Source: Lytechinus pictus
Taxonomy: Eukaryota; Echinodermata; Echinoidea; Temnopleuroida; Toxopneustidae
Assembly (NCBI RefSeq): GCF_037042905.1
Contig: NC_087245.1
Coordinates: forward strand, 8,137,501 to 8,201,500
Length of the DNA: 64,000 bases
Direction of reading: 5' to 3'
Shown: piece by piece, positions 1-35,359 of the stretch
Position numbering within the stretch: position 1 is the stretch's first letter
How the letters are laid out: each line of letters starts with the position of its first letter
Notes under the pieces: model-generated
What the model was told of the DNA's origin: nothing
What the model saw: the letters and a program-made list of their open reading frames with translations, nothing else
Database searches by the model: none
Program-made: the position numbers and the translations under genes

Positions 1-803
1 TCTGAATTTCAAACAACCCTTTAAAAGTCCACAAAAATGTGAACAAAGTAGTCCTGTATTTTGTGATTAACTCAAAATCAAATAATTATTTTCTCCAGAA
101 GAGAACTGTGGAGGCAGTTTGAGGCAGTATGCCTCCTTGTAATGCATTATCTGATATCTTTACACTGATTTGTAAAAACATGATAATATATCAAGAAAAG
201 GAAAGTGATATATCAAGCTGTACTTCACACAGAATTACCTAAAATGGATTGAGCTCCTTTTGGAATGACACTGCTTATAAGGTGGATATTTGATTTTAAA
301 AAGAAAGAAATTATTTCATACAGTCGATAGAAGGCACTCCAGCACAATCAAGCAACAAATCATACAATCAAAATAATGAAGCAATAGAAAAAAGATTTAC
401 GGTTTATTATTTAGAGATCAGTATATTTTTCATTAATTTTTCTGTTATTTTTACAACAAACTTTTCTTCATAATGAACTTCCCCTTAAAGTCTCAGGCAT
501 CTTTTGAGATCATAATTGAGAAGCCTGGGTGCTTGTTAGGTAATTATGCAACATTTTGTAAGTGCACGTCATACCCAAAATTGATCCAAAATGTAATTGT
601 GTACAAAAATATACATGTAGCATCATCAACAACTTGCTCTCGAGTGATTGACTGATAAAATATCAAGATTTGTTTTAGAGATCTGATTTCAACTAAAATA
701 TCTTTTTCCCTTAACTGTCATCAATGTATTTTAAAACATGATTGAAAAAAATTAAAAAGAATAAAACAATATTGATGTAATATATATATAGTACAACTAA
801 AAA
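1..803. other. No gene recognised; AT-rich sequence
   Basis: I see no ORF with domain-like composition, no splice-bounded coding segment and no clear repeat boundary here. A short TA run lies near 780, just before the first copy of the dispersed repeat called family B below. Confidence 0.5.
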
Positions 804-1488
804 ATGGAGCGCCTCTGGCAGTCTTGCCTGCATTACGCGATTCAACATAGCAGCAGTGCTGACTTTCAAAACGACTGTAGAATATTATTATTCATAAAAA
901 CACCATTTATATGATAATAAAATACTATTTTCATTTACCCTAAATGACATTTGACCTTGATCATGTGACCGAAGACTTGTGCAAGACGATCAGTGATACT
1001 TGATTACCCTTACCCTTAACTAGATCCATAAACTTTCAAAGTTATGATTATGAGTTACAAATACCCCCAACATGGCCAAAGTTCATTGAGCTTGGTCATG
1101 TGACCTGGAACTCAAGCAGGATGTTTAGTGAAACTTGATTACCCTTATGTCCAAGTTTTATTAACTAGGTCCATATACTTTCTAAGTTATGATGACATTT
1201 GAAAAACTTAACCTTTGGTTAAGATTTTGATGTTGATTTTCCCAACATGGTCTAAGTTCATTGAAACTAAATTACCTTTGTCCTTGGGTCATGTGACCTG
1301 AAACTTGGGCAGGATTTTAAGTAATACTTGATAACTCTTATGTTTAAGTGTCATGAACTAGGCACATATACTTTCTAAGTTATGATGACATTTCAAAAAC
1401 TTATCCTTAGGTTAAGATTTGATGTTGACGCCACCGCCGTCAGAAAAGCGGCGCCTATAGTCTTTGCTCTGCTATGCAGGCGAGACAA
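804..1488 (+). repeat. Dispersed repeat family B, copy 1
   Basis: The copy opens with the head GGAGCGCCTCTGGC followed by a CTTGCCTGCATTACGCGATTC block. Next come diverged tandem units containing GACCTTGATCATGTGACC and TTCATGAACTAGGTCCATAT. It closes with a GC-rich tail (AAAAGCGGCGCCTATAG) and a CTATGCAGGCGAGAC end. The two ends contain the inverted word GTCTCACCTGCAT in better preserved copies, which suggests a non-autonomous DNA element. No coding capacity was seen. Confidence 0.7.
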
Positions 1489-1570
1489 TAAAAATTACAC
1501 AAAATATGAATGTGAAATGCAGTGTGCAAGATGAATTTAGTAACTGAACTGAGTCCATGGGGGAATGTCA

Positions 1571-2111
1571 TTAAAGGTTAAGTCCATCCCAGAAAAATGT
1601 TGATTTGAATAAATAGAGAAAAATCAAACTAGCATAATGCTGAAAACTTCATCAAAATCGGATGTAAAAAAAGAAAGTTATGACATTTTTAGAATTTTGC
1701 TTATTTTTCACAAAACAGTGATATGCACAATTCAGCGACATGTTTTTTATTGTTTGAATTATACAATATTTAATTTTTAACATTTTTGACAATATGGACC
1801 AACTTGACTGAACCATATAGTATTAAATAATGTTAATTCCACATGTTCAGGGAGGTATTAATCGTTGTTTCACTTGACAATGGGGAGAAAATTGGAACAA
1901 TACATATTTCATATAAAAAAAAAAATAGTGAGTGGATAACGTCATCAGTCTCCTCATTTGCAGACCCACCACGATGTGCATATAACTGTTTTGTGAAATT
2001 AAGCAAAACTTTAAAATGTGATAACTTTCTTATTTTTACATCCGATTTTGAAGAAATTTTCAGTGTTATTCTTTTTATTCAAATCAACTTTTTGTTGGGG
2101 TGGACTTGTCC
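1571..2111. mobile_element. Foldback MITE family A, copy 1
   Basis: This is a near-palindromic non-autonomous element. The left arm reads AGGTTAAGTCCATCCC, then a TTGATTTGAATAAATAGAG block and ATCAAAATCGGATGTAA. The right arm is the inverse (TTACATCCGATTTTGA, then CAAATCAACTTTTTGTTGGGG, then TGGACTTGTCC). Other copies lie at 45959-46460, 52112-52716 and 61703-62022. Confidence 0.75.
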
Positions 2112-2115
2112 AAAC

Positions 2116-3210
2116 ACAAGTGAAACACCTCTAGCAGTGTCACCTGCATTACACAATCCAGTATAGAAGCAGTGATGTCTTTCAAAACAATTGTTTTCTT
2201 CTTGAAAGAAAAAAACACATCTGATGAAAAATCTTAGGTTCCTTAACAAAGAAACTCATTTGTGATATCCAATTACATTCTCATAAAGTTTCATTTAATG
2301 TGCTTAAATACTAAAAAATAATGAATGAAATATCCATTATTCTTATCCAAGTTAATTGATCTGAAATGACCTTTGCTCTTGAAGTTATACTCATCTAATT
2401 TCTGATACCTGTTGACAATTACATCCATCATCTATGCTATGCAAAATACTCAAGTATAATTTCAAATTGTTGACCCCAAATGAATCTTGACCTTTGCCTA
2501 GTAACCATTCATCCACTTGCTGATACTTTATAACCAATATATGAAAGACCAATGGAATAGGGTCTTATACTTTCAAAATCATCTTAAAATTCAAAACCTT
2601 TACCATTTTCTTTTTATAGCACAACATGGTTGAAGTTTATTGACCCTAATGATCTTTGACCTTGGCAATGTGACCTGCAACTCTTGCCAGATAATCAGTG
2701 ATAGTTGATTACCCTTACATCAAAATTTCATGAAATACATCATTAGTCTTTCAAAGTTATGACATTTCAAAAACGCCTTGGCTCCGATTTCACTGTTGTT
2801 ACCCACATATGTGACATTATCAAAGTTCTTTGACCTTCATCATGTGACCTGAAACTCATGCAAGATGATCAGTGATAGCTAATTACCCTTAATATGCCCC
2901 CAAGTTTCATGAAACAGGCCCATACACTTTCTATGTTATGAAGACATTTCAAAAACTTAAACTTGGTTAAGATTTCTGTGTTGATACCCACAAATAGGTG
3001 TACCTAGACGATCTTTGACCTCGATTATGTAACCAGAAATGCATGCAAGATGATGAGTGATACTTGATTATCCGTATGTCATAGTTTTAATGAATTAGGT
3101 CCATATACTTCTCGAGTTATGACAGTTAAAAAACCTAACCTTGGCTAAGATGTCAATATTGACGAAGTCGCCACGCAATCGGAAAAGAGGTACATCTAGT
3201 CTCGCGAGAC
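2116..3210 (+). repeat. Dispersed repeat family B, copy 2 (diverged)
   Basis: Same head-units-tail organisation as copy 1. The head is CACCTCTAGCAGTGTCACCT; several units carry TTTGACCTTGGCAATGTGACC-type motifs; the tail is a degraded GGAAAAGAGGTACATCTAG ending in CTCGCGAGAC. It is clearly more diverged than the copies at 6712 and 7712. Confidence 0.6.
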
Positions 3211-3427
3211 AGAAATTCTTGTATCTGATTGGCTCAGAATTTATCAGATCAAATCACCGATGAGATAATGTACTTCCTGAAATATTCTCCATCGTGTTCT
3301 TAGAGACACTATATTTTTCATTGCTCTTTAAAAAAAAATTATTTAATTCCCACATGCACAATGCCTAGTATGTTTTGTATTTGTCTGGGCATCTCAATAA
3401 AAAAGCAAGAAAACATAATGGAACGTA

Positions 3428-3651
3428 TTCTCAACAGAGGTTTTCAACTGTACTATGCTACAAAACCATGGTTTATGCAGATTTCTTGTATTATTGTGCT
3501 TCATTCAAGCATGAATTTACCACCCTTTGCCAAAAGCACACATTTTTAATTGGACTTTTCGTAGTTAAACGCGATGAAATAAGCATAATTATATTCTCAA
3601 AATCTGCATAGTCCATGGTTTTGTAACAAGACCTCTATTGAGAATACAAGC
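3428..3651. repeat. Short foldback repeat
   Basis: The left arm contains GTATTCTCAACAGAGG, then ACAAAACCATGG and TATGCAGATTT. The inverse occurs on the right (AAATCTGCATAGTCC, CCATGGTTTTGTAAC, CCTCTATTGAGAATAC). Overlapping open frames in this stretch are a by-product and not genes. Confidence 0.6.
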
Positions 3652-3963
3652 CACTATTTGTATCATGGGATATCAAACCACTTCGAAATATTTCTCGAGG
3701 ACTATGACTATTTATAACAAAAAGATAATATATGAGACTGGTTGAGTGACGTATCATTCATCAATGGTCATTATGCACTGGATAACACAATAACACAATG
3801 TATTTTGTTTTCACATATTACAAAGCTACCTGCAATCTTCCTAAAGGAGCAACTTATGAATAAACTAGGAAAGCTGTCAAGGTTCCTCTCTATGATTCCA
3901 GCAGTTATATCTTTGCTGAAAAATGCAACTTCCAGTCATTTTTTCAGGCCAAGTTGTATGACC

Positions 3964-27930
<23,967 letters not shown>

Positions 27931-28567
27931 AATAATATATTACTAATACTATTGTGATGTCAATATCAATTAACACAATTCACGTGTACCGTACCGGTAT
28001 AAAATATACCGGTACTGTTGCTGTCGACATGTCGCGCTCGGCAGCAGTTGCAGCATGCATGCATGCAGTCAAAGACCTTATAATATATTACGGCATGCAG
28101 TAGTATAGTCAGCATAGCATAGCAGCGGTCACGTCAGCAGCTAGCCGAGCTCTCTCTGGCTAGCGCCTGGCGACTAATAAGCACGCGCAAGCAATGAAGC
28201 TAGCAGATTAAAAAATAAAATAAAATAAACAAATTTCTTTCTTTTTTGTGGGTATTATAAATGTTGATTTTTTCTAGGCAAATTAAGTCAGTACATTCTG
28301 CCTACATGTTTTGTTTTGTTGCCTTGCTAAATTTTGTTGTTTTTCTTTACACTTAAAATTAAAGTTGTTGATCCCCCGGTTGATAAGGGAAAGTAAAGGC
28401 GGGCCGCCAGGGGCCCGTTTCTCAACACCGTCATATAAGTCTAACTTCTTGACTAAATCAGAGATAGTGAGCTACTTGTCCGCTAACCGTTTCACGAAGC
28501 CCTCTTTACCAAGATCGGGTACAACAACCTCACTAAATATTTTTGACACCTCCGAACCTGTCATTTA
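27931..28567. other. Upstream region of BYSL, no other gene seen
   Basis: This should hold the bystin promoter and 5' UTR. The first 250 bp are moderately GC-rich with CCGGTACTGTTG and GCATGCATGCATGC words, but no TATA box or initiator can be assigned with confidence. The part 28370-28567 resembles a repeat (GGGGCCCGTTTCTCAACACC). Confidence 0.45.
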
Positions 28568-28568
28568 A

Positions 28569-28800
28569 GGGAGGCGCGATAGCTCAGACGGTCGGTAGAG
28601 CGGGGGTTTCGGATTCTGGTGACCCGGGTTCGATTCCCAAGTGGTGCGCTAGTGCCCTTTGGTAAGGCACTTATCCCCGCACTTATCCTCATTACCAGGT
28701 CCCTCGGAGAGGACCTTAAGCCGTTGGTCCCCTGGTTGCTTGCTCACAGGCATTCGTGCTTTCTTAGCAGTCAGGTAAAACAACCTCTATAACATAACTT
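28569..28800 (+). repeat. tRNA-derived SINE
   Basis: The head is tRNA-like: GCGCGATAGCTCAGACGG (box A) and GGGTTCGATTCCC (box B) at tRNA spacing. A SINE-like body follows with TTTGGTAAGGCACTTATCCC and GGACCTTAAGCCGTTGGTCC. The acceptor ends do not pair as in a working tRNA. Confidence 0.7.
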
Positions 28801-29093
28801 CTTTCTTAATGACGTAGTGGCCGGCATCACGTGGGTAGACTATGACATGCAAAAGTGCCTAGAAATTTGAAAATTACAATCTTACGTAAAATGCAATCAT
28901 AGAGGTTGAAATTACATCACAAAACAAGTGGGATAATGCATTCAATGATCCTTGTAATACAAAGAAAACTATAAATGTATATGTTTTTTTAATTATATTA
29001 TGATGGTGATGCTGTTTTGTGCGCGGTTCCATGACTACCACAATCATGAATGTTATTATTTTAGTTCTTTTCGCTGTGAGCTTTATTGGATCC

Positions 29094-29122
29094 CTGAAGA
29101 AGACGTATGTTTAACGTCGAAA
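29094..29122 (+). other. Hammerhead-like core motif, possible Penelope-type element end
   Basis: CTGAAGA, then the hairpin GACGT..ACGTC, then GAAA: the order of the conserved hammerhead core. One extra A separates the first box from the stem, and stems I and III are not clear. Phrases of this form are common at Penelope-like retroelement ends. Confidence 0.35.
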
Positions 29123-29127
29123 ATTTG

Positions 29128-29219
29128 GAATTCAAAATAAACTGTTGGAACTAAGTACAATACATTACCACTTTGCCTCATTAATATCATCTATGTCCAA
29201 CACGCGGAATGTAATATCG

Positions 29220-29292
<73 letters not shown>

Positions 29293-29306
29293 GGAGATTA
29301 TGAAGT

Positions 29307-29362
<56 letters not shown>

Positions 29363-30118
29363 CATAGATTTTGAAAGGAGCGTATAGCTCTCAGAAATCT
29401 GTCCCAAAAGGTACAGACAAAAAAAAGAAAAGGTTATCACCCAAAATGTAAAGTCATTATAACCCCAAAAAAAAATTTGACAAGCAAAAAAAAGGTTTTC
29501 ACCAAGAAATGTAAGGTCATTTAGTCCAAAATACATGCATTATTTTTATTGTAAATGATGAATTTTTCTCACTCATAAAATATCATAAATAGTAGGGGGC
29601 ATTTTATATTGTGTCCCTCTACTATTTTTGTCGACGCCCCTCCCCCCGTCCCCCTGCACCCCCCCCCCTGGGATTTCCGCCCATGCATGCATGAGTGCCC
29701 ATGATGTGACAAAAAGAGAATTTAAAATCCGTTTCTGAAACAAATCGTGAAAAACACATCTGTTCATGGGCATACGGACTGTGAAACTATACGTGACCTT
29801 TCAAAGAAATCAATGCGCTGAAGATGGAGGAAGCGCACTGTAAAAGACGCATCTAAACACACGTTGCCATGACTGCAAGATGACAAAGGCGTTTCTCTGC
29901 CTCCAAAACAGGAAAATGAAAAGGCCTCGCCGCCAACAGTCGAGGTTTAACAGTAAAAAGTACCTGAGTAAAATAGAAATAGACTGCTTCGGCACATGGA
30001 ATAAGATAATTGTAATGGTTTAGTAAATGCCGTATATATATATATATATGACGATATTACGTTCCGCGTGTTGGACATAGAAGATATTAATGAGGCAAAG
30101 TGGTAATGCATTGTACTT
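29128..30118. repeat. Inverted ~75-bp pair with (TA)n tracts between
   Basis: The block running from TACAATACATTACCACTTTG to CAACACGCGGAATGTAATAT (29156-29218) recurs inverted at 30050-30115. (TA)n tracts lie at 29221-29287, 29309-29358 and 30034-30049. The interior has no recognised gene. Confidence 0.65.
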
Positions 30119-30218
30119 GTATATATATATACAGTATATATATATATATATATATATAGTGTCGAAAATCTGTCTATCTGACGGTCAATCGGATCGGGGT
30201 CGCCCTAGCCACTAACCC

Positions 30219-30289
30219 GTCTCTGTGGTCTAGTGGTTAAGGCACCGGCGTCAAAGCTGGGGGCCCGGGTTTGATTCCCGGCAGAGACC
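30219..30289 (+). repeat. tRNA-like SINE head with perfect 7-bp acceptor stem
   Basis: GTCTCTG at the 5' end pairs fully with CAGAGAC at the 3' end. Box A is TGGTCTAGTGG and box B is GGGTTTGATTCCC. The best anticodon arm (CCGGC with GCTGG) leaves a six-base loop rather than seven, so this is more likely a tRNA-derived SINE head than a working tRNA. About 100 bp of SINE-like body follow. Confidence 0.55.
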
Positions 30290-30435
30290 TTTTTAAGGCA
30301 TTGCCAATTTTTCCAAAGGGTAGATAGCTCTGGGGAACCTTGATTTAAGCTACGCCTACCATTGTTCTCTTCATCCATTTCTTTCACAAAATATTTAAAT
30401 AAAAAAGCTGTTGTACATGTATAATTTCACACATT

Positions 30436-30439
<4 letters not shown>

Positions 30440-30488
<49 letters not shown>
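30440..30488. repeat. (TA)n microsatellite
   Basis: About 45 bp of pure TA, one of several such tracts between 30100 and 30490. Confidence 0.9.
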
Positions 30489-30490
<2 letters not shown>

Positions 30491-30550
30491 TATATTGTAG
30501 CCGAACCGACTTTCTTTCCTGACGAGCTGGTTCGTTTAGGCTGCAATATG

Positions 30551-30839
30551 CAGTGCGTCCCCCAAAAAACTATACACTTTTGAAATGGCTGCCAAATAAA
30601 AAATGTATCACCTCGGGGGAAAGCCAATATACAAAACAAACTGGAAGAAATTGGAAGGCTAATTCAGGCCTATCTAGCCTAATTTCCATACCCTTTGTTT
30701 CAGTGGGCACTGCTCGCTCAAGCATGAAAGTTGGCTTTATTGGCTTTCCATATATATAAGTCTCCCCCCCCCCCCCAAGTGATACATTTTTTATTTGGCA
30801 GCCATTTCAAAAGTGTATATTTTTTTGGGGGACGCACTG
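30551..30839. mobile_element. Mariner-like foldback MITE, 289 bp
   Basis: Ends CAGTGCGTCCCCCAAAAAA and its inverse. The inverted arms extend nearly perfectly for about 65 bp (TATACACTTTTGAAATGG, CTGCCAAATAAAAAATG). TA follows the right end; the left base pair reads TG. Same terminal word as the element at 22262-23079. Confidence 0.75.
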
Positions 30840-30849
30840 TACAACCAGT

Positions 30850-31969
30850 TGGTGTAAAGGGCCGTCGGCCTTGCACTTCTGACTCTTTTTAATTGTTCCT
30901 TCTCACTCAGTAACTTAGATTATTTTAGCTCATGGATTTCAACATTTCCGTCATTCCGTATCTCCATTATCTCAATCATTCTAGTATTCAGTATCTCCGT
31001 AATTTAATCATTTCGGTATCTCAGTAATTTCAGTACTCTCAGTATCCTCACTCATCTCAGTATTTTCCGTATCTCAGTAAAGCCAGTATTCTCACTCCTT
31101 CTAGTCAGTACTTCCAACACTTTCATACTTCTGCTTTTCCGACCATTGTTGCTAGCTCCATACAACAAAATAACGACAAGTAAGAAGCAAGCATTCATCT
31201 CTAGCTCTTATAACTTTACTGAAGAAATCAAACTCATCCTGTCCCAGCAGGTTCCATTGAAAATTGGGCAGAGTTTCGCGCAGAAACCTCTTTGTCAAGC
31301 ATATGGCATGGCTCGTAACCGAAGATGTGTGTGTGTATTTGAGTTTTGTCAAACGTGTATCAATCAGATATGATTTTTTACGTTAGGAACGACCTTTAAC
31401 GCCACCATCCGAAAGACGTGACCAGGTCCCGAACCTCGAACCTCCGCATCAATTTGTAACTTCCCCACATAGCTTAGATTGCAGGCCCACGCTCGATTAT
31501 GGTCAACTTTTGGTTACCGCCTCTCATCAAATTGTCAGCTATAGGCTGTTAAGCTAGAGCCTGATTAAAAAAAAAAAACAGTTAAATTCATAAAATAAAT
31601 CTTTCCAGCAACGGCAATGGTGTTTGTCGCTTTTTTTATACCCAAACAGTAAGGAGCAATTAAAAGTAAATAATATGAGCATATAATTGTAAACATCGTT
31701 TTTTCTCAGCAAAATAATTAGTAAATTTTATACATTTTAAAGAAAATACCTACATAATCGATTACAAACAATCGATTACTGAATATGCAACTATATATAT
31801 TACAGGGATTAAAAATATATTCTACGCTCTTCACTGTCACGAACCATACTGAATTAAATAAACCTTTCATTTCGTAACAATATATATAATATATATTGTT
31901 TAGGGAGATATGAGTGGCATTAATGCTTCCAAATAATTGAAAATAAATTTTATAAGAAGTCCTTTTCAC
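30850..31969. other. No gene seen; CAGTATCTCAGTA-rich stretch
   Basis: 30950-31120 is a loose array of AGTATCTC/TTTCAGTA words. The remainder is AT-rich with no domain-like ORF. Confidence 0.4.
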
Positions 31970-32340
31970 GATACAAAACTGCCGTTTTCAGGTCAGCATA
32001 TCAATAAATTTTGCTTGCATTGACAACTTTAGGCTTATCTGGATTCAAATGTCGCTTGAATTAAAATCTGTCCTTCTTCAGATCATATAGCTCGTGCTTC
32101 GCACCGCATCATTATATGCCTCTTGTTCATGAATTAAAATGGTGCTGCAGCCTTATGATTTTCAATTCAGATCAAAGAGAAACAAAAAATTTCAGCTCTG
32201 GCTTCACGCTCGCATTATTGGTTAAATAATAATTCAAATGACTGCCCCCTTCGGATCAGTAGAAAAAAAAAATCAGCTCGTACTTCGCGTTATAGCATTA
32301 TTGGTTCAATACAAAGAGATGTATAGTATACATCTCTATG
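31970..32340 (-). repeat. Decayed copies of the GCTCGCGCTTCGC monomer
   Basis: AGCTCGTGCTTCGCACCGCA, AGCTCTGGCTTCACGCTCGC and AGCTCGTACTTCGCGT recur about every 100 bp. These are diverged relatives of the arrays at 15540-18040. Confidence 0.5.
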
Positions 32341-32937
32341 GTTCAATATGATAATCTTGTTCATGCTTCAAATTAATGGTGGTTATGAAGTAGACCCTAA
32401 GGCTAAAATGCAGATAGTACGCAGAAAAAATGCAATAAGTGATATTCTCCATCGCAATATCAACCCCAAAATTTCACACAAATTTTTCTGTAATCCACCC
32501 CCCCCCCCCCCCCTCCCTTGGAATTGTTGGATCCGCGCCCCATCATTACTTTCTGCACCTTCGAGAAAATTAAAAAATAAATAATTAAATCTTTTTTCGG
32601 TCGCTACCGTTACCCTCCTACTATTGGTCGCCGGTAATCGCCAGTTTTTGCCGCAACGCAATAACGCAACGTAAGTTTGCATGTATGATTCAAGTGAGCG
32701 TGCGTGTGGGCGATTTTTGACAAAGGAGATTTTTTATTTTACTTTGAAGAGGAAACAGGGAGCAGAAGTAAAAGTTGGATGGTGAGTTGGAAGAAAATAG
32801 ACTGTAGTGAAGTTTACTTAAAAAGAGTGAAAATTGGCACCGTACTCCAGCCTTAGAATCTAGTCTCTAGAAATTACTTTTGTTGAAGCTCCACATTTCT
32901 TGTTGAGAATCTGTACGGTACCGGTACCGGTACGGTA

Positions 32938-33130
32938 TACAAATAGCGAATAGGCACGAGTGCGATGGTGCGAGATTTCGCATGAGGTGAAAGAAAGATG
33001 CTCTAAGTCTAAAATAAAGTCTAAGCCTCTATTCAACGAGGCGTGAGCCGAGTTGAATAGAGCGTTTCTTTCTTTCACCGAACGCGAAATCTCGCACCAT
33101 TGCACGAACAAGAATTATTCGCTATTTGTG
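32938..33130. repeat. 193-bp foldback repeat
   Basis: The left arm ACAAATAGCGAATA and TGGTGCGAGATTTCGC, with GGTGAAAGAAAG, recur inverted on the right (CTTTCTTTCACCG, GCGAAATCTCGCACCA, TATTCGCTATTTGT). Confidence 0.7.
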
Positions 33131-33467
33131 TTGTACAACGCCTCGGAATTTAGCGAAAATATGAAAAAACAAAGCCGAGTTTATCCCTAGGCTAGGCGGC
33201 TAGGCCTATACTTACTAGTATAGTAATCTATGAAAAGGGAGCAAAAATACCGAAAGCAGAAAGCAAAATCCGTGTAGGCGCACATGACATTGGGCAGCCT
33301 TGCGTATTTAGCCAGCGCAATGAATTAAATCGTAATGTGACGTCACCTCCTAAAGCCGTGCAACGGTACATTTTGGATGGTACGTCTTTTGTGCAACGGT
33401 ACGAATGTTTGACATTCAGCCTCCCATTTGCTCGCGTACAACAAGCTAAGACTAAGTTAGGCTAAGT

Positions 33468-33548
33468 AGTAGACCAAAAGCTTCAGTCTCTGTATTTTGG
33501 TTGTTCCGCTGAACTACGTTGGCTCCACTCACCATACATAGACTGAAG
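33468..33548 (+). repeat. Short palindromic repeat, copy 1
   Basis: Reads GTAGACCAAAAGCTTCAGTC, then GGTTGTTCCGCTGAACTACG, ending in AGACTGAAG. It is partly self-complementary. An inverted copy lies at 53179-53262, on the far side of the large Kolobok-like element. Confidence 0.6.
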
Positions 33549-33588
33549 GGGATGGGGCCCCGTACCTACACTGTAAGCCAACGTATAG

Positions 33589-34593
33589 CAAGGCTCGACA
33601 TTAGCGGTGGCCCGGGGCCACCAGAAATTCACCTCGGGCAACCATTAATGAAAAAATATTAAGTTTTGGTGGCCCGAACCGGGCAACCAATAATTTTCAG
33701 ATTAGTGCAATTTTTCTCCCCCTTTTGCACGCATTTATCAACTTTCTACAATTCAAATTGCAAGCCAGTTCGTCATGCGCCCTTTTTGTTGATCTACACA
33801 CAAACACACACACAAAGTTGGCCTACCGCTATAGCATTAAGTAGCTTTTATCCAGCCGGCTGCGCCGGCCGGCTGGCGTGAGCTTTGCATGCTTGAAGCA
33901 GCTGTGCGTTAGCAGCCTACTCAGACTCAGGGAGCTGCGATACGAAATGTTGCTGCTAAGAAATCTTCCACAGAACTATGAAAATCCAAGTCAAAGTCAC
34001 ATTTTACACCAATGAAATGCCCTTCTACAGACCTTTTTGCTAAAATCTGGTGTATCCTGATTATTTGCAAGCATTAAAAAGAGGAATCATGACCTCTCTT
34101 TTGACTCAAAAAGACCGATTTCCAAATGAAAATTATATACATAAAAACACATAGGTGAGTACATCACAGTCCCACATGTGCATTTGTATGTATGTTTTTA
34201 CTTGGTTTCTTTCGAAGCTGCGTCTTTTCCGGTCTTTTCTAGCCAAAAATAAACAGACAGTTACTTTCTTTCTTGTTTATAAATGATTTCTTAAACAACT
34301 CTTGAGAAAGAAAATACTTTGGGAAGGCATTTCATTATTATGAAATGTGAATTTTTCCAACATTTTGGCAAATTTAGGGAAGGAATTTTCTCACACTTTT
34401 TTTTGCTGTTTTATTATTTTCTTTCATTTTTTTTACAGTGGTTAAACCATTTATACCCATTTATTAATTTTTAATGTTTTTCTTTATATTTTTCGGGCCA
34501 CCAAACTTTAATATCGGGCCACCAAAAAAAATTATTCAAAGATTTTGGTGGCCCGAACGGGCCACCACCAAAAAAAGTTAATGTGGAGCCTTG
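33589..34593. mobile_element. hAT-like element with GGTGGCCCG words, 7-bp duplication
   Basis: Left end CAAGGCTCGACATTA and right end TTAATGTGGAGCCTTG are inverted. Exact CGTATAG flanks both sides (33582-33588 and 34594-34600). The arms carry repeated GGTGGCCCG..CGGGCCACC words that can pair. Interior AT-rich without transposase. Confidence 0.75.
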
Positions 34594-34692
34594 CGTATAG
34601 TGAACTAGCGTTTTATAGATCGCGATTTAAAACTGTTTTTTAAGCAAAATTGAAAGTTTCATGGTTTCCATTATCAGGGAAATATAAATAAC

Positions 34693-34696
34693 TTAA
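34693..34696. other. TTAA target-site duplication, left
   Basis: TTAA directly precedes the AGGGGAATCCA terminus. The matching TTAA is at 50431-50434. Confidence 0.7.
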
Positions 34697-34909
34697 AGGG
34701 GAATCCAACCCTGGTATTTCTGTATCATTTTCAAATGAAGAGTTTGATTCTGATTAATTTGATACCAAATTTATCCGAATCGGTTAAGCGAAACTGGAGT
34801 TATTGAAAGATTACGAACCCCAAAGTAGGTCTTTCAATTATCGTCTGCTGCTCATGCAAGTCGCCATTTCTAGTAGACCCCCAGCGAAGGTATGACGTAT
34901 GGCACGGAC
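34697..34909 (+). repeat. Left terminal region of the Kolobok-like element
   Basis: Terminal AGGGGAATCCA, then a variable spacer, then the subterminal block ending TGACGTATGGCACGGAC at 34909. The block may double as promoter for the transposase gene, whose ATG is 91 bp further in; the TGACGTATGG and CGCCATT words resemble transcription-factor sites, but this is a guess. Confidence 0.65.
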
Positions 34910-34999
34910 ATCTTCGATCGCGAGCGCTGGCCTGGAGAGATCCGTCGCGCGCTAGCAGACGCTATTTCTATAGGTTCAGTGTGCAATTTACCGAGCAAG

Positions 35000-35359
35000 A
35001 TGGTGTTTTGCCAGGCCTACGGCTGCAACAACAGAACTGGAAAAAAGTGTGGAGGGAAATCTTTCCACCGATTTCCCAATCCCAAAACTAGACCGGACGT
35101 TTTCAAGAAATGGGCAGCAGCAGTGAAAGTAGAGAAATTTCTGCTAAAAAGCTACAAATGGACTCCAAATGACCAGATATGTAGCGATCATTTTGTGGAG
35201 TCCGACTACGAAGTCGATCTTCGTGCAAAATTGATGGGGACCAAACCGCGGGTTCTTCTAAAAGAAGACGCTGTTCCGTCGGTATTTTCATTTTCATCTT
35301 CATCGGGACCTTCGACATCATCAAGAGATGAGCGATCAGCTCAAGCAAGTTGTAAAGAG
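35000..35359 (+). CDS. THAP-DDE gene exon 1 (residues 1-120, THAP domain)
   Basis: MVFCQAYGCNNRTGKKCGGK to SCKE, then donor gtatgt. Holds the whole THAP domain. Confidence 0.88.

Noticed and set aside
34892-34999. Upstream in-frame ATG as start of the THAP-DDE protein
   Set aside because: It would add 36 residues with no similarity to anything, and part of it overlaps the subterminal repeat; THAP domains normally begin at the first residues.
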